Source of the DNA: Drechslerella dactyloides
Taxonomy: Eukaryota; Ascomycota; Orbiliomycetes; Orbiliales; Orbiliaceae
Reading direction: 5' to 3'
Assembly: GCA_020064725.1 (NCBI GenBank)
Contig: JAGTWJ010000019.1
Coordinates: 124,001 to 188,000 of the forward strand
DNA: 64,000 bases
Shown: positions 34,834 through 45,399 of the stretch, one piece after another
Position numbering within the stretch: position 1 is the first letter of the stretch
Layout of the letters: each line of letters begins with the position of its first letter
The notes under the pieces: generated by a model
What the model saw: only the letters and a program-made list of their open reading frames with translations
Database searches by the model: none
What the model was told of the DNA's origin: nothing
Translations under genes and position numbers: made by a program

Positions 34834-35681
34834 TTACGCATCGTCCCCGCCTGCCGCCGCGGCGTCACCATCTACCGGCCTACGTGCGAGGCTGCACTTC
34901 GGACAGTTGAGCCAGTCGGCTTGTTGCTCCGATCTCCGATTCCAAGCGACAGCCTTCCGCAAACAACGCATCTGCAGTGTCGAGACACTGGCGTCGCCAT
35001 AGCCGTATCCCCGCATGATACTTGCAATATCGCGCCATGGGGTTCTATGCTCTTTACGAAGGTGCTGGATGAAGATTACCTCCAAGACGCAAGTCCTATC
35101 TTTCTCCCTGGAGTTTTGTCGACCTCTGGATCGGCTTCTCGACTGCTCTCTCTTGTCAGCTTTCTGAGTGAGTTGTCGGGGATCGACAGTTCTGATATCA
35201 TCTATCTCAGCCAGGCCATCTTCCTCCTCGTCGTGCTCTGGACCGAGGCTTTTGATAGCGTCCTCTGATTTAGTAATCCTGAAATCAATTGACGATGAGG
35301 GATGCTTTAGACGACTAACTGCAGCTTGATGGATGGAAGTGGTGTGGGTGCAGCGTCCCGAACCTGGTTCGACGAGTCCGACCAACGTGATTCGAAATTT
35401 TGGTGGAAATTGCCAATTTGAGAGGCAGTTTGCCAGGTGTGAAAGTTTGGATCATATGAAGGTTGAAGGGTGGGCAGATTTGGGGCGATATAGGTATGTT
35501 GGCTTGCCCTTTGCGCGTTCGGGGTATCGAAAGAAAACGGCAGACCGTGACTTTGTACTGGGTAAAAAGGCTCTTGGGGATGGGATCCCGCCTTGAGGTC
35601 CCATGGCGATAACTGTCTCCAATTTATCAACTCGTCTCTCGTCTCTGCGTCATGGGCACTAGGGTGCTGCGCCCGGTCCAT
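34834..35681 (-). CDS. Myb/SANT-like protein with disordered N-terminus (262 aa, 2 exons)
   Basis: Exon 1 is 35681-35364 and exon 2 is 35304-34834, joined in phase 0 across a 59-nt intron (CAG|GTTCGG to CTAAAG). The N-terminal 110 residues are Pro/His/Gln/Ser-rich and disordered. Then comes an acidic stretch (GPEHDEEEDGLAEIDD), an SR-type basic run (SRSRSRGR) that may be a nuclear localisation signal, and a Myb-like helix set at about residues 180-230: VLEVIFIQHLRKEH, PWRDIASIMRG, STLQMRCLRKAV. This modular form (acidic region plus DNA-binding fold) fits a transcription regulator. The C-terminus is Ala/Gly/Asp-rich. It faces the unrelated Myb-like gene at 33961 tail-to-tail. Confidence 0.55.
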
Positions 35682-36085
35682 GTCGCCCGAACGTCGTCGT
35701 ATAAAATGGTTGGATATTCACTTCGCCGTGAGTAAAATTGACGACGTTCCGTTGTACTGTTATATTAGATAAGTAGAGCTTTGAGCAGGGACAGGCACAT
35801 GGTTTAAATAGTGGACGTTAATTCAGCACCACTTCGTCAACGCATAACGATAATGTGCCCTAGTTCGCCTGAGCCGCCGAGTCGAGATGATACTTCTCTT
35901 GTATCACTTCATGCGCGGAGGATGCTACGAGCCGCCGCGTAACTCGACTCATAGAAGTATTTAACCTAAACTCGTAGTATACAGGTAAAACTATGCCCCG
36001 CAATTTCCATGTCACCAATTGCAATGGTAGCTGTAGTCTAACACTATCCAAATCAATTGAAATGGTGACTAAGGTAACAAGACAA
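35682..36085. other. Intergenic, no gene seen
   Basis: Promoter side of the Myb-like gene and 3' side of the F-box/LRR-like gene, both on the minus strand. Nothing noticed. Confidence 0.45.
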
Positions 36086-37143
36086 CTACAATTGGTACGC
36101 TAGAAAACCATGGGGACTCTTGCACCACGCGCGGGGGCACATTAGCGAGCATTCGCTGTTTGCTTCTTGAAAATTCTGTGAATATTTGATGGCGGACCAC
36201 ATGAAGTTATTTTGGATTGTGTAAACTTTATTGTCATGGAAGCCATGGAGAATATCAATATTGAGCCGCAGGAAGTGCTCAGAACCCACAAAGCCCTCCA
36301 GAATGCTTCTGATGGCGGCTCGATTAATCGCCGGTGGGCGTACGCTGATATCCAGCCGCTGCAGTACCATCGTTCGGCAGCACGAAACTTCGAGTGCTTG
36401 GAGAAATGCGGGGAAACGAAAGTGCTGCTAGTAACTCTGTTAGGGCTTGCTTATTCCATCAGTAAGGAGTGATCAGGTACCAAGCTACAATCAGATACGG
36501 GCGCCATCCGAAGCAGTCGAGTAATCCGGATATCGGGAAAGATCTCCCATATTAGATTGAGATATTGCACATAGGCATCGCCGAAGCCGGGACCATCTAT
36601 CTCTAGCGTATGCAATGATACTCCTGCCGAACAAATATCTTGCAACCGAAGAAGGAGAGCGTGAGACCCGTTTGCTATCCAGTGGCCTATCCTGAGGTGC
36701 CTTAGCAAGGGCATTCCTTTTGCGAGATCTAGAAACTCGCGTGGAGCAGACTTATCCATGCGTAGTATATGGACAGTAGCAAAGTTAATGTGCCATGGAA
36801 GCGGGGTCACTGGTCTAGCTGTCGCTTCGGTGGTGAGCCTATAGACGCTCGAATGAAGAACAAGGTAAGATTGATAGCTCTTACAAGGTGTATATCCCAG
36901 CAGAAGTGTTCTTTGATCATCAGCAAGCCTGAATGGCGGGGTCCCCGGCGGATCATCTGTTCCCGTCATTAAAAAGGTTCTCTCGACGATTTTGATTTCA
37001 ACAAAGCTACATTCTCCAGCAAGATCGGCATGCCCATTAAGCTTCACAAGCCAGGATAAAAGATCGATAAGACTAAGCTGAGAAAAAGTTCTATCACATA
37101 TTTGGTCATTGGTTTGCTGCATAGCTAATTTTTTTGCGGCCAA
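36086..37143 (-). CDS. F-box/LRR-like protein (327 aa, 2 exons)
   Basis: Exon 1 is 37143-36499 and exon 2 is 36424-36086; the 74-nt intron (GTATCT donor, TTACTGAT branch, CTAGCAG acceptor) is in phase 0. The N-terminus (FSQLSLIDLLSWLVKLN) could be a weak F-box, but the LP-E core is missing. The body has LRR-like segments typical of fungal F-box proteins: MPLLRHLRIGHWI, SLHTLEIDGPGF, then FLQALEVSCC and LQRLDISV immediately after the splice junction. The last 60 residues depart from the pattern. Likely role by analogy is substrate recognition for an SCF ligase, but without a clear F-box this is tentative. Intact frame. Confidence 0.55.
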
Positions 37144-38934
37144 GACAAATACTTTGAGCTACCGGGATTACATATGTAAGAGGCTTTCTAAGGCTTTGTC
37201 GTTGAAAGAGAGCAATTTCGGCCAATACACTACCTATCTAAAGTCTGTGTAGTGTGAAAGGTTATGATGATACGTGTCGGTATAAGAAGATTTAGAATCC
37301 TCGCGGAAATGTCTGTATATATAATCACACTGGCGCTTTAGAACAGCATGCGTTCAAAAGTCGATCCATCCTCCTCGCCAATATATATATCTGAATCATT
37401 TCATCATATGTGCCCCTCATCAACTTTCGTTCTCAATCGTTCCTATAAGCCACAAGCCACCGCAATTTTCGAGCATATTGATTCAAGTTGCTACTGGACT
37501 GTCAGTACCAAGCTCTTATCCTTGAGCCACAGGAGCCCCAATATGACATTCTTAAAGGTACTGGCATTTGTACTACTGGTTGCGTCCATTCGCATTCTTC
37601 TTAACGCTATGTCACATTTTCAAGGCCAAGAATTCGGTCTCCGTCGCTGGATGTTGGACCCGACCAATTTTATTATGGAAGTATGGTAATTTGTGGCAAA
37701 TTCAATCCTACTAATAGGAAGCACCATTGACTTCAAATAGATAAATAATACGAAAGACGATTAGAGGAATGAGTAACGAATAGCTAGGAGTTCAACTTCA
37801 GGTATGAGAAGGACTGGCACTATACTATCAATACGCTGCATTATTGAGATCTTAATTGGAAGAATTTGTTTATATCGGTTCTTCATCTCAGGCAGCGAGG
37901 CGGTAGCTTCTCATGATATCAAGCGAGATCATCGCGGCTGACGGAGAAAGATATATATTACAGGCTGCCTTTTCTATCCTCCTCGATCGTGAATTTGATG
38001 GGTCCGCGTATCTTGTACGAGCCTCTTCGGAGTATGTGTTGTATGGTTAAAATGACACAGTCTTTGGTGCGCGGTGGTCTTGCAGCGCCAAACCAATGCA
38101 AAGTGAGGAGAAGTATGCAGTCAAAATGCTGTATTTGGAAAGAGTGCGTCTCAATTAGTAAAAGCGTGTGCGCGCTTGTCGAATGCAACCTTCCGCGCTC
38201 ATAAAAGGCGATGTGCATGAGCGCATGCTCTACTAGTCCGATTATCTAATAGGCGCAACTGTCCAATTGAGTTGCATGCCGTGCGTGACACTCCAGATTG
38301 AAGGAGATCGATATCTATGTTAGTATCCAACGAAGTAGATGACGGGCTTCCTGTTGATCCGGGGAACCAAATAAATTCCTACGCAGCGAGGACAGGTGCT
38401 ACTGGCATCCCATTTCAATAGCTCAAAGTTCGCGGTTTGGGGTGCTCCGCAGAAACTGGTAGCCTGACAACGCCCATCACGAGTGCCGATACCGTATACA
38501 ACCCATTTAGGAACCAGAGCGGACGAACTAATTGGTAACATATCATAAGTTGATCCTACCTCAATCCCAGAGCCAACCAATTTTCCACGTTCCCATTTCT
38601 GATCCTGTAAATAGCGGGTTACTGAACCCGTCCCAACGGGCCTCTCATAAAGGCATTTTTGGTCAGAACGGCCTGCCTATCAGAGCCTTTCCTGTGAGCA
38701 TTCTAGTTTGCAACGTTTGGAACCCACTTCAAGCGGGTCGTTTGGTGAGCCATCTTTCGCGAGCCTTGTAATAGGCATCCCATTTCGAGAACTTTGTTTC
38801 GACTGTTGAGGCTATTGGGAGCCGATGCCCGCCTTGCATTCTTTGAGACTCTGATTGTAGGCACCCCATTGTGGAAGCCAAACTTACCACAGGCTTCGTG
38901 CGTGTCTGGCCCGCGAGACCACCACGGGACAATG
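37144..38934. other. Long spacer with repeated short motifs
   Basis: A plus frame at 37348-37689 includes a hydrophobic helix (FLKVLAFVLLVASIRILL, from 37546) that could be a signal anchor, but I cannot confirm a gene. From about 38400 the string GGCATCCCATTT or close variants recurs (38405, 38774, 38860). GAGCCAT occurs at 38744, ahead of the tandem array, so this part looks repeat-derived. Confidence 0.4.
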
Positions 38935-39132
38935 GCGAGCCATTGTGGGGCTTCTGGCGAGCCATTGTGGGGCTTCTGGCGAGCCATTGTGGGGCTTCTG
39001 GCGAGCCATTGTGGGGCTTCTGGCGAGCCATTGTGGGGCTTCTGGCGAGCCATCGTGGGATTTATGGCGAGCCATCGTGGGACTTATGGCGAGCCATTGT
39101 GGGGCTTATGGCGAGCCATCGTGGGTATCTGA
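38935..39132. repeat. Minisatellite: nine 22-bp units
   Basis: Nine head-to-tail units starting GCGAGCCATTGTGGGGCTTCTG. Units 1-5 (38935-39044) are identical. Units 6-9 carry changes (ATTTATG, ACTTATG, GCTTATG and ATCTGA ends), so the array has a young homogenised part and an older diverged edge. The 22-bp unit is not a multiple of three, so all frames stay open for most of the array and give artefact ORFs on both strands. The GCGAGCCA core also occurs singly at 40463 and 42044. Confidence 0.92.
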
Positions 39133-39583
39133 GGTGACATCCTCTCTGGGCTACTGGAACGCCACCTATGACATAACCATTATACTTGGTATGTAAGTAA
39201 AATCTCCTTATGAGGTATCTCGCGCTAGTAAGGATACCAGCAGGGGTCCTTTGATGAAGCACTTGGCGAAGATTTGGCCGTCATCAAAATACTCGCAGGG
39301 AAACAGTGGTGAAGTGTGACTGAGAAGATACCTGACAGGGGTCTTTTCTCTCTGCACGCGACTACGTAGGATTCTCATTCTTGACGCATTTCAGGGGGTA
39401 CCATGCGAAGCTCACTCTCACGAGATTTGGACAATACAACATACATACAAGCGCTCCGGTTTGAATTGGCGTGTTTAGTGAGCTATTGACGGGCGGAATT
39501 GGATCCTGTTCCGCAAGCTCGAGTAAAGTAGGATCTTTGGCAAGCCATGCCTTGCATACAGCGGTTGCGCGGGACTGGACGGC
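39133..39583. other. Intergenic, no gene seen
   Basis: Spacer after the minisatellite; no open frame, repeat or splice pattern stands out. Confidence 0.45.
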
Positions 39584-40091
39584 TCATCTGGATTTACCAC
39601 TTAATTGACGTGATCTGTTGCTCGGCGGATTTGATTTGTAGGTCGTATAGCTATTTTTGCTTGTACTCGTGGCGAGGGTTAGACTAAAGTTCCTGCTAAC
39701 AGAGGCTCGAAACAGTTCGCGGAGAAACATCGTGTAGAGGGGGTAACTGCTGCGAAGCTGCTCATCCTGAGAATACGGAGCGCTGACGCCAAAGATGAGC
39801 GCTCGCAAATTATCAAGAGGCTGACGAGACGCAGACACGGCCTACATGTTGTTACATATCATTTCTTTAAAGCTCGGATGCGGGTCGCCCTCAAGCATCG
39901 TGAGCATACTTGTATGAACACAAATTGCCACCAAATCTCACCCGCCCCCGAGCCGTAGAGCTGTAATCTCGGCGCTAGTTCGTATTGGAGATGCATGCAA
40001 TGAGTTTGGCCTTCAAAGCTAATCTCCTGCAATCTCGGGGCAGCTCTTCCGTCTGCAAATACATAATTGCATTCGCCTCGTATTCGCCAAA
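39584..40091 (-). CDS. 3' part of an unknown, possibly LRR-like gene (2 exons seen)
   Basis: Exons 40091-39910 and 39841-39584 join in phase 0 across a 68-nt intron (donor CAA|GTATGC, TGTAAC branch, ATGTAG acceptor). The joined protein reads APRLQEISFEGQTH and APRLQLYGSG, which recall the leucine-rich C-terminal parts of F-box proteins. Next comes an aromatic stretch (EIWWQFVFIQ) and a helical part (LDNLRALIFG, LYTMFLRELFRA), and it ends Ser/Asn-rich. The upstream exon starts after TAGTTAG and needs one more base of a codon, so a 5' exon is missing. The frame 40435-40115 could supply it only through an unusually short 40-nt intron. Possibly incomplete or decayed. Confidence 0.4.
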
Positions 40092-40589
40092 CTAACTATT
40101 CCAAGATTAGTTAGCTATTGCCTCGCGAAACCAGTCCGCTGGACTTTGGCTAGTCCCAGGGGCCGTGCCGCTGCAACCAGTCGCAGAGACGCTACGTACG
40201 TCACTAATAAGCGAACAATCTGGATGGCCGGGGATATTTGGCGAGTATGCCCGACTGAAAGGAGGAACGTATTGATTACGCTGTATATGATCCGGCCCGT
40301 CCGGGTCCATACCGAATTTTCCATACCGAATTTCCCTGGTATGAATGCACGATCATGTGACCATGCACCAAGAAATAGTTTATCAATTGCAAAAAGTTTA
40401 TCAGAGGTGCCAGTGCTGCTGGAAGTGGCAGCCATCTTGTTTTAATTAGTCTCTAAATTCTTGGCGAGCCAACGCTTTGGAAAAAAGGGGGCACAGATGG
40501 GCGGCTTTACCAAGACTGCATGGTCAGCGCTGCCCAGATGAGAAAGCTTGTAAAGAGTAGTATTATAATAAAGGAAGATTGCTATGTGG

Positions 40590-41534
40590 TTACCCTGGGC
40601 GGACTCTAGATGTCGGCAGCCACCAAGCCTCAAAACCTAGCATCTCCCAAGACTTTTGTCGAAATCCAACAAGATTTGAACCAGGCTCATAAAAAACTTT
40701 CGAGCCCTTCAAAGGTAGATACAAGCCCTTCGCAACCAATACTTTTGTTTTAGGCTCCAAAATTCTAGCTATTTGTCCCACTACAGCCTGTGCCTGGCAT
40801 GAAGCCAAGTGCAAGGCTAAGATGCCGAAATCGATTTCGGGAAGCAGATGTTGTATCCATATTAGGTGACTCTCTGCTGATGTTAGCCCGGCGAAAAAGT
40901 ACAACATATCTTCGGATTTTGAGAACGCTGACGGAGCGATTGTCAAGCCATACTGCCAATTCTCCTCAGCAAAGATCCGATCTATGGTGCGGACCCCTCC
41001 CACATAGAACAACCAGTGTGGAAATTGGAAGTTGACATAATGATACGGCCATGGTAGTTCTCGAATTGGTTCGACATGATACCTTAGAGTGACTCTCGCA
41101 GCACATAACTCTCTAATATTCACATTTGAGCCTTAATCTCTCTCCTTTCGATGTTGTGGGTTTCTTGCTTACTGTATTCTTATAAATGCGTACGCCAATG
41201 TAAGTGCGGTAGGATCGAATGTCATTGTATAGCTTTGGGATTCTTGTTCTAAGACCCGCTCAACTACTCGTTTTGGGAGTCCGGCGACCAGAAGCTTTTG
41301 CCGATAAGATGCAGCTGCCTGCATTTTGCTGAGACTGTTAATAATGACCGATCTCGCAATCGCCCATATTGTACAAGTCTTAAGTTGGTCTTTCACCACG
41401 AAAATCGATTCAGGGTTGATGCGAACATCTATTAAAGACAAAAAGTCCATGATATCTCCTTTAGTGCAACCAATTTCTGCTACTATGATACTGCGCGCAA
41501 ATGTTAAGGCGAGAGTGCTAGAATATAACGTCAT
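40590..41534 (-). CDS. Unknown protein (294 aa, 2 exons)
   Basis: Exon 1 is 41534-41173 and exon 2 is 41112-40590; the 60-nt intron (donor CA|GTAAGC, GATTAAGG branch, ATATTAG acceptor) joins them in phase 2. The first half is helical (ALTFARSIIVAEIG, GDIMDFLSLIDVRI, LPKRVVERVLEQES). The second half has a Trp/Tyr/Phe-rich segment (ELPWPYHYVNFQFPHWLFYVGG) and a hydrophobic helix near residues 225-245 (FGILALHLASCQAQAVVG). No signal peptide, no known motif. Frame and junction are clean, so the gene is probably functional or recently so. Confidence 0.55.
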
Positions 41535-42257
41535 TGTGCAATCGAATTTCCATAGTGTGTAACTGAATTAGCGACAGTGGAATTAGTATATATTTACCCT
41601 CAGACGATAAAGACGTGTTGAATTTTGACAAAAGAGAGTTTGAGGTCCCTCCGGGATCGGAAGCTCCTGAATTGGGTTTAGCAAACCATCATATCATCTA
41701 GGCTTCATTTCAGGGATGCAGTGAGTTCATAAATTAGGTTCGTTGAGCTCGTTAAAAACGCCTACGAGGAACACGAGCGAGCTAAGTGGATGGCCACGAC
41801 GAGTTTTCAATACCCTCATCTGAGCGTTTGCGAGTCACATCAATGCTCAAGTGGTATCATTCATGCGTCTTCTGTCTTGCCCACGAGGTTTCTGTATCCG
41901 GCATGTCGTTATAGGCTGCGACTCATATTACCGGGCTGGATTTATATCCAGTGGATCCTTAAATGCTCATGTATGCAAATGCAGACCTTTTCTGCATGAC
42001 CCCGGTTCCAACAGCAATATATCGGAGCTGCCCAGATGATTTGGCGAGCCATTGGCGTTAGAGTGACCTTGTAGTGTCAAAAATTATTTTATGGCAAGTG
42101 CCGAATGTGCCGAATTTAGGCCTCTCGAACTCCGACCCATAAATCTTTATATCATGGATGAGAATGCCTATTGGATTTATAACAGCATTCTATCGAAACT
42201 CTAATACCGTCGCTCTAATCAGACCCATTCATTTTCTTCTTCACCGCAACTCGCAAG
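41535..42257. other. Intergenic, promoter of the coiled-coil gene
   Basis: Contains a single copy of the minisatellite core (TTGGCGAGCCATTGG, 42042-42056). Overlapping plus frames 41790-42039 are not convincing. Confidence 0.4.
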
Positions 42258-43219
42258 ATGGACTATTCCGCCCAAGGACTCAGCAGTAGCTTCCTCCACG
42301 AGGGAGCTACTCCTAGTTACCAACTCGAAGACGCCCTGACTCCAAGTTTCAACGCTTTTCTTCAGATGGCTCAGCCTCCCGAGCATCGGTCGCCGCCAGC
42401 TCAGAGTAGTTCTCCTATTGCCACTGATCCGATAAGCGTCTCGAATGGCGTGTATGTAGACGGGATTGAATCCGGGTCAGAGCCGAATCAGAATTTTCAA
42501 ACCCCACTTGTCACAGTGAATGAAGACATGGCACACTTTATCGGCCCTCCAAGCACCATCCAAGGTCGATTGACGAGAGTGGAGCAAAAGTAATCTCGCC
42601 GATATTGAAATCCTGTCCACAACGATACCAGCGGCGCTGACATGGAGCATACAGAGCGGGGCGGCTGGAATCCCAGTTAGTATCTATATAACATATTCTA
42701 CTCGTAGGGTGATAGATATACATTTTCTAAACGGCCACCCATGTCAGAGTCGGGAAGTTAGTAGATGGTCTATCACTCAATCCGCGGTATGTGGCTCTCT
42801 ACCGTCAACGCATGACTGAGATTTAACTAACACGCCGCTGCCCGAAGGGGTAGAAGTCACGAGACGTGTGGCAAACGGTTAGTGGTCATCGTTCCAAACT
42901 TCTGAGTCCATATCACAAAACCAGCTATATATGTGACTTTTGTCTAAGAATAATATGATAATAGTCTCAAGACTCACGAAAAGACAATCAAGTAAGAGTT
43001 TTTCAACTGGGTTTAATTAAGATTTTATCATGCTGAGCGCGAGTGCAATATAGGGCAATTGGGCCGCAGCTGGAAGGATTGAGTAAGCGGCTTGAGGCGG
43101 TGTCAGTTCAAGCAAATGCAACTGAAGCAGCTAGAGAGGATATACAAGAGCAAATCAATGCTATAGAAAAAACCATCTCCGAGATAAAAAATGTGATTGG
43201 CATCCCTGAGGATCAATAG
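42258..43219 (+). CDS. Small coiled-coil protein with disordered N-terminus (165 aa, 2 exons)
   Basis: Exon 1 is 42258-42589: a Ser/Pro/Gln-rich disordered region ending in RLTRVEQ. Exon 2 is 43054-43219: IGPQLEGLSKRLEAV, then IQEQINAIEKTISEIKNVIG and a stop. The phases match (AA from exon 1 plus G), and the heptad pattern runs across the junction, so the join is meaningful. The intron is long for this window (464 nt, donor GTAATC). An open stretch just after the donor (IEILSTTIPAALTWSIQ) suggests an alternative exon. No DNA-binding domain seen; a dimerising adaptor is likely. One of four small coiled-coil proteins between 42 and 53 kb. Confidence 0.5.
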
Positions 43220-43489
43220 TTATTCATACACGGTTATTCAAACCACCGGCATGTACATATCTCTAGGCATGTGTAAACTATGATCATTTGAAACGAATTT
43301 ACAAGCCCCAATGCAACAGTCGAGTTTAACCATATTTTCTGGAAAAAGATATTGGTTTGATTTGTACCTTCCACTGAATAAGCTTCTCCTTTCGATCGAG
43401 GCCGTTGTCTCGCGATCGAGTCAGACTACCTTATGTTAATTAGCCAACGAGACAGGCCGTTCGATCTCAGCTCACGAAGTCCCTAGCTT

Positions 43490-43912
43490 TCAGTTGTCTT
43501 CGCCGCAACCCTCGCGGTGGTCGTTCTTGAGCTTCTCTATTGTGATCTGAAGGTTGATATCTTTTATCGGCGGCAACTCAACATACTGGCCGACCTCTAT
43601 AATATAATTCATAAGATTTTCGATAATGCGGTCTCTCGCTCTGATGCCCTTGCCCAAAGTCCGGTTCTCGATGCTCATACCATACCGCGATTCCTCGAGC
43701 GATCGTATGCGGTCTCCCAGTAGCTCAAATTTCAGATTCCAAAATTTCCTCATTTGCTCCAGAGAGTATAACTGCCGGCAGCCTGGCTTCGCGGAGTCCG
43801 TGGGTGGTGGTATTGGTGGGTGGGTGGCGACAGGTATATGTCCAGTCATCTTGCTCGAACTATTCAGAAGGCTGACATCTTTCGGAGGAGGTGTTGGGGG
43901 ACAACTCATCAT
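43490..43912 (-). CDS. Small coiled-coil protein (140 aa)
   Basis: Single exon. The N-terminal 45 residues are Pro/Ser-rich (PPTPPPKD, PPIPPPTD). The rest is a helical, heptad-like region from LYSLEQMRKFWNLKFELLG through GDRIRSLEESRYG to IIENLMNYIIEVG, and it ends in a charged tail. Same build as the genes at 42258, 50105 and 52207: disordered head, coiled-coil body, no catalytic motif. The start MMSC is the first ATG of the frame. It is divergent from the pseudokinase gene, with about 270 bp between the starts, a spacing that allows a shared promoter. Confidence 0.5.
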   Translation of the reverse strand: MMSCPPTPPPKDVSLLNSSSKMTGHIPVATHPPIPPPTDSAKPGCRQLYSLEQMRKFWNLKFELLGDRIRSLEESRYGMSIENRTLGKGIRARDRIIENLMNYIIEVGQYVELPPIKDINLQITIEKLKNDHREGCGEDN

Positions 43913-44181
43913 GAAACGTGTTATTTTGTTCGGGGCTTGTGTCTGAATTGTTCAACCGATCAGCAGCATCTGGGTTAGCTCACTTTATAGCATGTAATGA
44001 CCTTTCGCTTTTGCGATTACTCACATATGCCTATAGACTTGCTTAGTAGCTTTTGGTCCCCTCAATAAAACCGAATCTTATTTAAAGGCGTATTATTTGC
44101 GGTATCTGGTCTATGGACATAATACCAGTGCACAGCACCCTAATTTTATGAGTTCACTAGTCTTTCATTCTTTTCTAGGCT

Positions 44182-45290
44182 ATGGAGCCATCTCAATCTC
44201 GCCCTTTGACTACTTGGATGGGGAAGCCATCCAGCTTGTCTGGTATACAGAAATACGCGAAGGGAAATCCAGCTTTGGCATCAATTCCAGAGGCAGAGCT
44301 CAACCCTCAAACAAAACAGAATACGACGGTCGATATAAGCTCGTCCAGCAAGCACCCAGTAGCTCAGCTATCGCAGGAGGTAGTACGCAGCACATCAGTC
44401 ATTTGGAATAAATATTCGAGAGTGTGCCGCATATTTCTGTGGGAAGAAGTGGACCTTGTACTTCGCAGCCAGAACCCCAAGCTGGCTGTCATTAAGCAAA
44501 TAAACCAGCAGGAGTTTTCGGTTCTTGAGACTTTAATCAAGAAACTCCGTCATCAGAATATCCTCCCTTTCATGCTGTATTTGGATCAAGGCTCGGCTCA
44601 GCGCTACATAATATTTAGCTACATGGAGGTGACATTACAGAATTTAATCGACTCGGCGTTACATCTCGACGAATACTACATTGCGGTTATAGCTCGCGAG
44701 GTAAGGCATATGCCAGCATGCGTATACGGCGCTTCTACAATCCATATCTGTTTTTTTCCTGATTTCAATCGGGTTTTATACAAGATATACTAATTTCCTG
44801 GAACCTTGATGTACTAGGTCCTTCAAGCTTTCGCCTTTCTCGATGACGAAAACCTCGCATACCGGACGTTACATCCCTCCCAGATCTTGATATCTGGGAC
44901 AACAGGTCGAGTGCAAGTAGGCGATCCGCTTGCAATTACTGTCAAGGAAAAAACAGAAACGAATAACTTGGGAAGAGAGCTAGCGCAAGTTCTCTTGTCA
45001 TTGATGTGTCATAAAATCATTAAGATTGAAGGTGGACAAATTGAATTGGAAAGAGATGATATCTGGTCATCAGACATCAAGAGTTTCTTGAGAACCTTGA
45101 TCGAGAACCCATCTCCGTCAAAGATATTAAAGGTGCGTTTGAATGGACTAAAGATCGTTGCCTGTACTAATACTCCATCCACCAGGATGGGTTCATCACT
45201 AGATACCACAATATCGAACCGGGAATTTTACTAAAAATCGTGGCTTTGGTGTGTTATACCACATATAGACCATACACTAATCTGCCGTGA
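44182..45290 (+). CDS. Protein pseudokinase (312 aa, 3 exons)
   Basis: Exons 44182-44700, 44818-45132 and 45186-45290, with introns of 117 and 53 nt that have good donors (GTAAGG, GTGCGT) and TACTAAT-type branches. After a disordered N-terminus, residues 75-285 follow the protein-kinase fold. The VAIK lysine is kept (LAVIK, K105) and the helix-C glutamate (E116, in SVLETLIKKL) is kept, followed by RHQNILPF. The hinge is IIFSYMEVTLQNLI and the catalytic-loop position is AYRTLHPSQILIS. The glycine loop is lost, the HRD aspartate is replaced (YRT) and DFG reads GDP. It should therefore be unable to phosphorylate and likely acts as a binding scaffold or regulator. No transmembrane part. The frame is intact, so the loss of catalytic residues is not random decay. 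Confidence 0.72.
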
Positions 45291-45399
45291 GGAATCCGAT
45301 GTTTCGGCAAGTGATTGCGGATGGGACAGCATCTCTTGATTTTTGAAAGTTGAACCTCTGTTATCATTATTGGATATTATTGCATTCAACTTTCATATA

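Noticed and set aside
38703..39137. Five overlapping open frames on both strands with repeated MARQKPHNGS or GASGEPLWGF
   Set aside because: They are translations of the 22-bp minisatellite, which leaves all frames open.
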